The notes under the pieces are model-generated. The model searched no databases. It was not told the DNA's origin and saw only the letters and a program-made list of their open reading frames with translations. DNA of 64,000 nt, from assembly GCF_030814655.1 (NCBI RefSeq), contig NZ_JAUSVK010000001.1, positions 4,347,001 to 4,411,000 on the forward strand. The letters are read 5' to 3'. Each line of letters opens with the position of its first letter. Position 1 is the first letter of the stretch. Below, in pieces: positions 54,971 to 62,589 of this stretch. This DNA comes from Labrys monachus (GTDB lineage Bacteria > Pseudomonadota > Alphaproteobacteria > Rhizobiales > Labraceae). The translations under genes were made by a program, and so were the position numbers.

Positions 54971-55987
54971 TCATTTCGCCATCGCCGCCAGCCACTCGTC
55001 GATCCAGGCCTTGCGGTTGGCGGCGAGTTCCGCCGGATTCGACATCAGCGCCTTGGCGGGGACCGCGACGGCCTTGAAGCTGGCCGGCAGGCCGGCCGGC
55101 GGCGTGCGGGCGGGATACATCCAGTTGGTCTCGGGAAGAATGGCCTGCCCGTCATTCGAGAGGAGGAAGGCGAGGAAGCGGCGGCCGAGGTCCTGCTGTT
55201 TCGAGCTCGCCACCAGCCCGGCGACCTCGACCTGCGTGGCATGGCCCTCGCTGAACATCGCGGCGTGATAGTTCGTCTTCTTCTCGACGCCGATATGGTA
55301 GGCCGGCGAGGTCGAATAGGAGAGCACCATGTCGGCCTCGCCCTTGAGGAACAGGCCATAGGCTTCCGACCAGCCGCTCGTCACCGTGACGATGCGGGGC
55401 TTGAGCTGCCGCCAGGCGTCGCCCGCCTTGTCGCCATAGACCGCCTTCATCCAGGCCAGCAGGCCGAGCCCCGGCGTCGAGGTGCGCGGATCCTCGATCA
55501 CCACCTTCGGACCGTCCTTGTTCTCGACGAGATCCTTGAGGCTGGCCGGCGGATTCTTCAGCTTGTCCGCATCGTAGACGAAGGCGAAATAGCCCCAGTC
55601 GAACGGCACGAACATCGTGTCGGTCCACGGCTCGGGCAGGGAGAGGCCCTCGGTCGGCAGGCCGTGCGGCGCGAAGAGCCCGGATTTTTCCGCCTCGCCC
55701 ATCAGATTGTCGTCGAGGCCGACGACGACATCGGCCTTGGTGGCGGCCCCTTCCAGCCTGAGCTTGGCGAACAGCGCACCGCCATCCTCGGCGGTGACGT
55801 AGTTCAGCGTGCAGCCGCATGTCGCCTCGAAGGCGGCCTTCAGCGGCTGGCCGGGCCCGTCCTCGCCCGAGAAGCTCTCATAGGTGTAGACCGTGAGAGC
55901 AGGCTTTTCCTGCGCCGGCGCGGCGGTGGCGAGGGGCGAAAAGGCCAGGGCCGCCAAAAGCGTCCCGAGCAGGCGAGTCCTTAGCAT
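54971..55987 (-). CDS. thiB: Thiamine-binding periplasmic protein
   Basis: The ATG at 55985-55987 follows GGAGG at the right distance, giving 338 residues. The signal peptide ends near TAAPA-QE. ALTVYTYESFSGEDGPGQPLKAAFEATCGC, the pair of cysteines there, DVVVGLDDNLM, the FDWGYFAFVYD segment and SYSTSPAYHI are typical of ThiB, which binds thiamine and its phosphates. It is the first gene after the TPP riboswitch. Confidence 0.94.
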   Translation of the reverse strand: MLRTRLLGTLLAALAFSPLATAAPAQEKPALTVYTYESFSGEDGPGQPLKAAFEATCGCTLNYVTAEDGGALFAKLRLEGAATKADVVVGLDDNLMGEAEKSGLFAPHGLPTEGLSLPEPWTDTMFVPFDWGYFAFVYDADKLKNPPASLKDLVENKDGPKVVIEDPRTSTPGLGLLAWMKAVYGDKAGDAWRQLKPRIVTVTSGWSEAYGLFLKGEADMVLSYSTSPAYHIGVEKKTNYHAAMFSEGHATQVEVAGLVASSKQQDLGRRFLAFLLSNDGQAILPETNWMYPARTPPAGLPASFKAVAVPAKALMSNPAELAANRKAWIDEWLAAMAK

Positions 55988-56079
55988 GGGCGTCCTCCAT
56001 TTCGAACGGGGGTCGAGACGGACGAAAACCACGCGAACGAGGCTGTCGAAGCCGAGGCCGAACGCTGTCGTTGCAAGGC

Positions 56080-56162
56080 TCATCCCTCCGCCGGCACGAC
56101 CCGGATCAGGTTCAACGGGTTGGCACGCCGCCTCTCAGCCCATTGGGCACCCCGTGAGACGT
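56080..56162 (-). promoter_or_regulatory. TPP (THI-element) riboswitch upstream of thiBPQ
   Basis: Read on the minus strand, the leader has the conserved TPP aptamer parts in order: ACGGGGTGC, GGGCTGAGAG, ACCCGTTGAACCTGATCCGG and GCCGGCGGAGGGATGA. It lies about 93 bp upstream of thiB and points to it. With thiamine pyrophosphate bound, expression of thiamine uptake genes is normally shut off. The switching mechanism (terminator or RBS masking) is not evident by eye. Confidence 0.96.
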
Positions 56163-56250
56163 TGTCGTGTTAGCCTGTTCACGCCCGGAGGAAAAGCGCG
56201 CTGTAACGAGCCCGTACGATTTTCAGGACGGGCCGGCCGGCATCCGCCCT

Positions 56251-56913
56251 TCAGGCGAGGCCGAACCGGGCGGCGGCGAAGGGCAGCAGGCGCGGATCGG
56301 CGAAATGCGGTATGGCGAGGGCGGCGCCTTCCGCCAGCAGGCGCTCTTCGCTGAGGCCGGTCGTCAGGCCGATGACGGCCAGGCCGGCCGCCCGCGCGGC
56401 GGCGATGCCGGAGAGCGAATCCTCGAAGGCAAGGCTGGCGGCAGCGCTGCCCTGCAGGTTTTCGAGCCCTGTGAGATAGGGCAAGGGATGCGGCTTGGCG
56501 AAGGCGAGCTCGTCGCCGATCACCAGCGTGGCGAAACGGCTCTCGAGGCCGATGCCCCGCAATTCCTGCTCGGCATTGGCGCGGGGGGCGTTGGTCACCA
56601 CGCCGATGGCGATCCGGCGCTCCTCCAGCCAGGCCAGGAAGGCATTGAGGCCGGGCGCCGGCTCGAGATCGGTGGCGAGACGGCGGAACATCGCCTCCTT
56701 CTCGTCGATCAGCGCCAGGCCGTGCACCTCGTCCATGCGCGGCAGGTAGCGCGACAGGATGAGGCTGTTCGGCGCGCCCATGAACCGGGTCCGGTAATCG
56801 TCGAGGGAGAGATCGACGCCGTGCGGCTCGAGCATGGCGTGCCAGGCGGCATAATGCAGGTGGTCGGCGTCGACCAGGGTGCCGTCGAGATCGAACAGGG
56901 CAGCGGATTTCAC
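56251..56913 (-). CDS. HAD-family phosphatase (beta-phosphoglucomutase/sugar-phosphatase-like)
   Basis: The likely start is the GTG at 56911-56913, which gives VKSAALFDLDGTLVDADHLH and 220 residues; the frame upstream belongs to the ABC exporter's antisense reading. Motif I DLDGTLVD, a helical cap (about 20-95), motif II VVTNAPR, motif III lysine in FAKPHPLPYL and motif IV FEDSLSG are all present, so it should be an active subclass-I HAD hydrolase. The substrate is unknown. It is 13 bp after the ABC exporter and may be co-transcribed with it. Confidence 0.87.
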   Translation of the reverse strand: MKSAALFDLDGTLVDADHLHYAAWHAMLEPHGVDLSLDDYRTRFMGAPNSLILSRYLPRMDEVHGLALIDEKEAMFRRLATDLEPAPGLNAFLAWLEERRIAIGVVTNAPRANAEQELRGIGLESRFATLVIGDELAFAKPHPLPYLTGLENLQGSAAASLAFEDSLSGIAAARAAGLAVIGLTTGLSEERLLAEGAALAIPHFADPRLLPFAAARFGLA

Positions 56914-56926
56914 GGGCGGAGGGCTT

Positions 56927-58705
56927 TCAGGCGTGTGACAGTTCGGGTTCTTCGCGGAATTGCACGGTATAGAGATGGGCGTAGCGTCCCCTGCGGGCGA
57001 GCAGCGCCTCATGCGTGCCCTCTTCGACGACCTGCCCGGCTTCGACCACACAGATCTTGTCGGCCCGCTGCACCGTCTGGAGGCGATGCGCGATGACGAC
57101 GACGGTGCGCCCGGCGCAAAGGTCGTCCAGCGCGTTCTGCACCGCCTTTTCCGATTCGGAATCGAGGGCCGCCGTGGCCTCGTCCAACAGGATGATGGAG
57201 GCGTCGCGCAGGATGGCGCGCGCAATGGCGATGCGGGCCCGCTGGCCGCCGGACAATTGCAGGCCGCGCTCGCCGACTTCGGTCTCGTAGCCTTTTTCGA
57301 AGGCGGAAATGAACTCATGCGCATGGGCGGCCTTGGCAGCCGCGATGATCTGCTCCCCGGTGGCGCCGGGCCGGCCGGAGGCGATGTTCTCGCGGATGGT
57401 GCCGGCGAACAGGAAAACGTCCTGCCCGACATAGGCCATCGCCGCCCGGAGCGTCGGCAGCGATACGGATGGGAGGGGCTGGCCGTCGATCGAGATCTCG
57501 CCCGACTGCGGATCGTAGAAGCGCAGGATCATGTTGACGATGGTGGACTTGCCGCCGCCCGACTGGCCGACCAGCGCCGTGGTCTTGCCCGCCTCGGCCG
57601 TAAAGGAAAGGTTGCGCAGCACCGCCTCGTCGGCCTTGTAGCCGAAACGCACATTGTCGAAGACGATATGGCCGCCCTTGTTGACGAACGGGGGCTTGGC
57701 GAGTTCGGCCGCGCCTTCGGTCGGCGGCAGGTCGAGGATGTCGTAATACATCTCCACGCCGGCGAGGGCGGCGCTGAGGTCGACATTGGTCTTGGCGAGG
57801 GCCTTGGCCGGCGCATAGGCCATCAGGAAGGCGACGAGGAAGGAAGTGAGGCCCCCGAGGGTCAGCTGCCCCTCCACGATGCGCCAGCCGCCATAGACGA
57901 TGACCGCCGCGACGGCGACGCCGCCCATGGTCTCCATCAGCGGGCTGGTGCGGTTGCTGAGCTCGGCCATCTTGTTGGCCGTCCTCTGGGCGAGGAGGAT
58001 GCCGTCTTCCATGCGGCGGCGCATGGCGTCTTCCATGCCGAAGGACTTGACGACCCTGATGCCCTGTGCCGTCTCCTGGATGATGCCGGCGATCTGCGCG
58101 AGGCTCGCATATTGGCGTCTGACGACGCTGCGGATGCGGTGGGTGATATAGCGGATACCGAAGACGGCGCCCGGCATGACCACGAGCGCGGAAACGGCGA
58201 GCAGGGGATCGCGTATGATCATCACCGCCGTCAGGGACAGGACGGTCAGAATGTTGGTGACGGAATTGACGACGAGATTGGCTCCGGCGCGCGCCGCATT
58301 GGAGATGAAGGCGTTGGAGCTCACGAGCTCCGTCGAGTGCCGCTCGCTGAAATAGGGAATGCCCTGCTGCAGGACATGGCCGAACACCCGCCGCTGCACC
58401 GCGGCGATGATGGCATTGCCGATCCGCGCCATGGTGGTGTCCTTGGCATAGGATGCGAGGCCCTTGACGACGGAGACCACGACGAAGGCGAGCGCGAGGG
58501 AGACGATCTGCCCGAAGCCCGTGCGCGCGGTCATGGCATTGATCACCGGCCCGATCATATAGGCGGCGAGGCCCGTGGTGCCCGCCTCGATGGCGCCGGA
58601 CCCGACGGCAATCAGATAGGCGCGGATATGCTTGCGGCCCTCGTCGGCGAACAGGCGCCTGACCAGCGGGATCGTGGCGCGATCTTTCTTTACCAGCGCG
58701 AAAAT
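56927..58705 (-). CDS. ABC exporter (MsbA-like, TMD-NBD fusion) with probable ATT start
   Basis: The first ATG in frame (58556-58558) would remove the first transmembrane helix. The frame stays open to 58736 and contains no ATG, GTG or TTG there. An ATT at 58703-58705 lies eight bases after GAGGAG (58714-58719), giving 592 residues, the usual length. The membrane domain (about 25-320) has six helices; the ATPase domain has Walker A GQSGGGKST (380-388), signature LSGGQRARIAIARAI and Walker B IILLDEATAALD. It is probably a lipid or drug exporter; MsbA itself is one possibility. CTG at 58694-58696 is the only other near-cognate start nearby. Confidence 0.85.
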   Translation of the reverse strand: MFALVKKDRATIPLVRRLFADEGRKHIRAYLIAVGSGAIEAGTTGLAAYMIGPVINAMTARTGFGQIVSLALAFVVVSVVKGLASYAKDTTMARIGNAIIAAVQRRVFGHVLQQGIPYFSERHSTELVSSNAFISNAARAGANLVVNSVTNILTVLSLTAVMIIRDPLLAVSALVVMPGAVFGIRYITHRIRSVVRRQYASLAQIAGIIQETAQGIRVVKSFGMEDAMRRRMEDGILLAQRTANKMAELSNRTSPLMETMGGVAVAAVIVYGGWRIVEGQLTLGGLTSFLVAFLMAYAPAKALAKTNVDLSAALAGVEMYYDILDLPPTEGAAELAKPPFVNKGGHIVFDNVRFGYKADEAVLRNLSFTAEAGKTTALVGQSGGGKSTIVNMILRFYDPQSGEISIDGQPLPSVSLPTLRAAMAYVGQDVFLFAGTIRENIASGRPGATGEQIIAAAKAAHAHEFISAFEKGYETEVGERGLQLSGGQRARIAIARAILRDASIILLDEATAALDSESEKAVQNALDDLCAGRTVVVIAHRLQTVQRADKICVVEAGQVVEEGTHEALLARRGRYAHLYTVQFREEPELSHA

Positions 58706-58786
58706 GACGGCAACTCCTCGGTGACGGTGGCGCTTCTATCATCCGCGTGCCGTCAAGGCCATACATGTCGCCGATATGGTGACGGG

Positions 58787-59407
58787 CTAGGCCTCCGGCC
58801 AGCGCGCCACCACGGCGGCGGCCTGTGCGAGACCTTCGGGGTCGTTGACGTTGGCGAAGGGATCGAAGGGCGCGGCCGCCCATTCGACCTCGACGAAGCC
58901 GTGGCGGCGCAGGATGATCTCGACGCGGCGCTGGTCCTCCTCGAGGAGGGCGCGGCGCAGGGCGACGCGCAGGGCGACCGGCCACAGGGCGACGGCGGGG
59001 TGCCGCCTGCCGCCGGAGACGGCGACGGCGCCGTTGCCCTCGCAGGCTCCCGCCTGCAGCCGCGCGACGAGATCGGCCGGCAGGAAGGGCGCGTCGCACG
59101 GCACGGCGACAACCTGCGCGAAGCCCGCCGCCGCCGCATGATCGAGCGCCGCGAGCACGCCGGCCAGCGGGCCGGGAAAATCGGCGACATCGTCCGGCAC
59201 GACGGCCAGTCCGAGAGCGCCGAAACGGGCCGGGTCGCCATTCGCATTGAGGACGAGCGCGGCGACCTGCGGCGCCATGCGCCGGACGATCCGCTCGAGA
59301 ATGCTCGCACCGCCGAGATCGGCCAATCCCTTGTCGCCGCCGCCCATGCGGCGCGAGAGGCCGCCCGCCAGCACGACGCCCAGCACGCTGTCCCCGTCCT
59401 TCATCAT
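58787..59407 (-). CDS. mobA: Molybdenum cofactor guanylyltransferase
   Basis: The 206-residue protein has the nucleotide-binding motif LAGGLSRRMGGGDKG (13-27) and, further on, VVPDDVADFPGPLAGVLAAL and VAVPCDAPFLPADLVARL, typical of MobA. The second metal-binding region SGGRRHPAVALWP is also present. It attaches GMP to molybdopterin to make the bis-MGD-type cofactor. It is divergent from tusA-mobB with a 74-bp gap. Confidence 0.93.
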   Translation of the reverse strand: MMKDGDSVLGVVLAGGLSRRMGGGDKGLADLGGASILERIVRRMAPQVAALVLNANGDPARFGALGLAVVPDDVADFPGPLAGVLAALDHAAAAGFAQVVAVPCDAPFLPADLVARLQAGACEGNGAVAVSGGRRHPAVALWPVALRVALRRALLEEDQRRVEIILRRHGFVEVEWAAAPFDPFANVNDPEGLAQAAAVVARWPEA

Positions 59408-59481
59408 GGCGCCATCATGCCCGAAGGCCGGCGCGACACAAGGGTTGAACGCGCGGACGGGGCCGGCTACAGGCTTGCATC

Positions 59482-59745
59482 ATGCCCGCCACGGTCTCGT
59501 CTCCCGCCCCGGCCTCCGCCTTGCGCCTCGACCTGCGCGGGCTGAAATGCCCCCTGCCCGTCCTGCACGCCCGCAAGGCGCTCGACCGCGCGGCGCCGGG
59601 CGCGCTGCTCCGCATCGAATGCACCGACCCGATGGCCGCGATCGACCTGCCCAACCTCGCCCGGGAAACGGGGGACCTCTATGAGGGAAGGACCGAGGAG
59701 GCCGGCTTTGCCGTCCATCGCATCCGCCGGGGCGACCGGCCGTGA
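59482..59745 (+). CDS. tusA: TusA-family sulfurtransferase
   Basis: The 87-residue protein has the TusA/SirA-like fold and its cysteine C23 in the CPLPVLHARKAL motif (the family CPxP). It has an N-terminal extension of about 13 residues rich in alanine and proline. TusA proteins relay persulfide sulfur to tRNA thiolation, and are also linked to molybdenum-cofactor synthesis and FdhD-type sulfuration. Its overlap with mobB here supports the latter. Confidence 0.9.
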   Translation: MPATVSSPAPASALRLDLRGLKCPLPVLHARKALDRAAPGALLRIECTDPMAAIDLPNLARETGDLYEGRTEEAGFAVHRIRRGDRP

Positions 59746-60245
59746 TGCGGCTGATGGGCCTGGCCGGGTGGAGCGGCGCCGGCAAGACCACGCTCGTCGC
59801 CGCCCTCATCCCCCGGCTGCGCCGGATGGGCGCGACGGTCTCCACCATCAAGCATGCCCATCACGCCTTCGACATCGACCAGCCCGGCAAGGATTCCTAT
59901 GTGCATCGCGAGGCGGGCGCCCAGGAAGTCCTGGTCGCCTCCGCCCATCGCTTCGCGCTGATGCACGAATTGCGCGGCGCCCCGGAACCGCCGCTCAGCG
60001 CCTTGCTGGCGCGGCTGGCGCCCGTGGATATCGTCATCATCGAGGGCTTCAAGACCGACAGCCATCCGAAGATCGAGGTGCACCGCATCGCGACGGGCAA
60101 GGACCTCATCCATCCCCGGGACGCCCAGATCCTCGCCATCGCCACCGACGCGCCCGGCCCTTTCCCGATCCCGCGCTTCGATATCGACGACATCGAGGCG
60201 ATCGCGCGCTGGATCCTCACGGCAGCCCTGCCCGCCGGCCTATGA
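59745..60245 (+). CDS. mobB: Molybdopterin-guanine dinucleotide biosynthesis protein B
   Basis: The ATG at 59745 overlaps the tusA stop (TGATG), giving 166 residues; a GTG just before it is also in frame. The P-loop GWSGAGKTT (about 8-16), STIKHAHHAFDIDQPGKDS with its conserved histidines, and VIIEGFKTDSHPKIEVHR are MobB signatures. MobB binds GTP and aids MobA. The tusA-mobB unit is divergent from mobA. Confidence 0.93.
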   Translation: MRLMGLAGWSGAGKTTLVAALIPRLRRMGATVSTIKHAHHAFDIDQPGKDSYVHREAGAQEVLVASAHRFALMHELRGAPEPPLSALLARLAPVDIVIIEGFKTDSHPKIEVHRIATGKDLIHPRDAQILAIATDAPGPFPIPRFDIDDIEAIARWILTAALPAGL

Positions 60246-60363
60246 GCACGATCCCCCTCCATCCCGGGAAAGTGATTCGGGAGCGCCGCGCAAGCCATTG
60301 CCAGGGCGGCGATTTCCCTGTTGCATCCGGACCGACCGACATCCCCCGCAAAGGACCACAGAC

Positions 60364-61116
60364 ATGCCGCAACGCCCCCTCCTGCTCGTGACCGGCGGCA
60401 GCCGCGGCATCGGCGCCGCCATCTGCATCAAGGCGGCGCAGGCCGGCTACGACATCGCGCTGAACTATCTCAGCGACCATGCCGCCGCCCAGTCCGTCGC
60501 CAAGAGCGTGCGCGAGGCCGGCGCCCGCGTGCTCACCCTCGCCGGCGACATCGCCGTCGAGGCCGACATCGACGCCCTGTTCGCCGCCATCGACGATTTC
60601 GGCGTCCTCACCCATGTCGCCAACAATGCCGGCGCAACGGGCAGGTCCGGCCGGCTGGCCGACACCGACCCCGCCGTGATCCGCGCCATCATCGACCTCA
60701 ACGTCACCGGTGCCATCCTCGTCGCCCGGCAGGCGGCGCGGCGCATGTCGACGAGCCGCGGCGGTCCCGGCGGCGCCATCGTCAACATTTCCTCGGCGGC
60801 GGCCACCATGGGATCCCCGGGCGAATATGTCTGGTACGCCGCCTCCAAGGCGGCGATCGACGGGCTGACGATCGGACTGGCCAGGGAACTTGCGACCGAG
60901 GGCGTGCGCGTCAATTCGGTGCAGCCGGGATTGACCGAGACCGATATCCATTCGCGCAGCACCGGCGACCCGGCACGGGTGGAACGCCTGCGGCCGATGA
61001 TCCCCATGCAGCGTGTCGGCCTGCCCGAGGAGATCGCCGACGCGACGCTCTATCTCCTGTCCGGCGCGGCCTCCTACGTCACGGGCTCGATCCTGCGCGT
61101 CTCAGGCGGCCGGTAG
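60364..61116 (+). CDS. SDR-family oxidoreductase (YgfF-like)
   Basis: From the ATG at 60364 the protein is 250 residues. The classical short-chain dehydrogenase motifs are complete: TGGSRGIG (10-17), NNAG (about 90-93), a catalytic serine in NISSAAATMG and YAASK. The C-terminal SYVTGSILRVSGGR is usual. It probably uses NAD(P)H on a small alcohol, ketone or sugar, but the substrate cannot be told. It lies 118 bp after mobB and is likely a separate unit. Confidence 0.88.
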   Translation: MPQRPLLLVTGGSRGIGAAICIKAAQAGYDIALNYLSDHAAAQSVAKSVREAGARVLTLAGDIAVEADIDALFAAIDDFGVLTHVANNAGATGRSGRLADTDPAVIRAIIDLNVTGAILVARQAARRMSTSRGGPGGAIVNISSAAATMGSPGEYVWYAASKAAIDGLTIGLARELATEGVRVNSVQPGLTETDIHSRSTGDPARVERLRPMIPMQRVGLPEEIADATLYLLSGAASYVTGSILRVSGGR

Positions 61117-61211
61117 CCAGCGTTCGGGTTCGGACCGGCAACAGGAGGACCAAAGGCAATGCGCGGGCGCCCCACGCGATCGCCTGTCCCGGTCATGATC
61201 TCCGTAGCCTG

Positions 61212-62009
61212 TCAGGCAAAGGGAATCACCCCTTCCTTGCCCATCGGTTCCTCCGGCGGCCCTTTTCTCACGACGAACGACCAGAAATTGGAGACGCCGC
61301 GCACCACGCGGGCGGCAAAGCGCTGCCACGCCGGACGTGCTGGAACGGCAGGCCGGATCATCGCCGAGGGCAAGGCATCCGCCCTGCCCTGCACACCAGC
61401 GAGGATGCACTCCTGGATACACGCTGCTGGAACGATCTGATGGACCGCGAGGCGGCGCATGACAGCACCGCGCCGGTCGAACATGACGGAATCGACCGGC
61501 AGATCCATCGACTCCGTCATCTTCATGAGAAACTCCGCGGCCAATCTCGAAATCAGGTAACCTCCTGTACCCAAGTTGCTGCCGCCCAGACGATGGAGAT
61601 GCCGGTCACCCACCGAGGTAATCGGAACGAGACCGAGAGAGCCTCGCTGCATCAACGTTTCGAGCTTGATCAGGTCGATTTGCGGTGGGATCCAGCTCTC
61701 GTCGAAAAGGGCTGCCACATCGTTCCCGAAATGGACATCATCCTCGAAGACGGCGAGCCACCGGTCGTCGCTGTCGAGAAGCAGTTTCCACGCCTTTCGA
61801 TGGCTTAGTGCACAGGCTATATCTGTATCCGAGACCGGAGGCCGCAAGCTATAGCGTCTCCTGTGCCTTGATATAAGTTCTCTATTTTCCGGATCCCGAC
61901 CGTCGACCGCCTCGACACGTTCGATCCGAAAGCCGCACCCTTCCGCCAAGGTCGAAATACGTTCAAATCGCCGGGTTTCTTTTTTTAGATTGATGACGAC
62001 GACACGCAT
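61212..62009 (-). CDS. Glycosyltransferase family 25 (LPS biosynthesis-type)
   Basis: The 265-residue protein starts MRVVVINLKKETRRFERIS, typical of family 25. The acidic metal/sugar-binding motif is E89-D90-D91 in LAVFEDDVHFG, preceded by IACALSHRKAWKLLLDS and followed by LGTGGYLISRLAAEFLMKM. Such enzymes (LgtB/LpsA type) add a sugar, often galactose, to LPS core or other glycans. Codon use is less GC-biased than in its neighbours, and the upstream DNA is AT-rich, so the gene may have been acquired by transfer. Confidence 0.87.
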   Translation of the reverse strand: MRVVVINLKKETRRFERISTLAEGCGFRIERVEAVDGRDPENRELISRHRRRYSLRPPVSDTDIACALSHRKAWKLLLDSDDRWLAVFEDDVHFGNDVAALFDESWIPPQIDLIKLETLMQRGSLGLVPITSVGDRHLHRLGGSNLGTGGYLISRLAAEFLMKMTESMDLPVDSVMFDRRGAVMRRLAVHQIVPAACIQECILAGVQGRADALPSAMIRPAVPARPAWQRFAARVVRGVSNFWSFVVRKGPPEEPMGKEGVIPFA

Positions 62010-62589
62010 TTCGTGGAACCCCTACCCGAACACCGTTTCGTAGCGGCTTGGACAACCACCCGCAAGTCATATTTGGCACACTCACAGCAACTGAATTTTG
62101 TATATTCATTTAGTTAAATATAGATTGACCCTGTATTGCCGAGACTATCTGTGCACAATCATCAACATCGTAAATTGAGTTTGAGTTTCGTTCCGAAATG
62201 GCATCAAAAAATCAATATATGCGAAATATATTGCTCCGCCTCAGCTGTATGTTTGTCTCTATCTACAATACACAAACCCAGCCAAACTCTCGCCACAATC
62301 TATCGAGAAAGGCCCGGCTCCCGCTCCGCCGCCGGCGTCTGCGATTTATACAGATGCATCGCCGCCGGCTCATTGCCGCACCGGCGGCCACCTCCGATGC
62401 ATGCCAAGCGTGGTCGTCGTCACATCCCTGGCAGACGACGCATCCTCTGATTGTGTCCTGAATTCCGATGCTTGCGATGCGTGCAATCGGGGCCGGTCAG
62501 GCAATCTTCAACCCATGGACCGCCGCAGCCCGCTCTCCGATTCGGGCGCCGAGGCTCGCCCGCAGGCAGCCTCCAGCACATGGGAGGCT
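62010..62589. other. AT-rich intergenic region, no gene seen
   Basis: The left part of this 580-bp gap (about 62040-62320) is far more AT-rich than the rest of the window, for example TTTAGTTAAATATAGATTGA near 62110. It probably contains the promoter of the glycosyltransferase gene, which runs left. The short plus-strand frames (for example 62198-62461) are rich in arginine and serine, lack an RBS and look non-coding. Composition returns to normal at about 62320. Confidence 0.55.

Noticed and set aside
62198-62461. Open frame of 87 codons in the AT-rich gap
   Set aside because: Arginine/serine-rich with no RBS, crossing a sharp composition change; not convincing as a gene.
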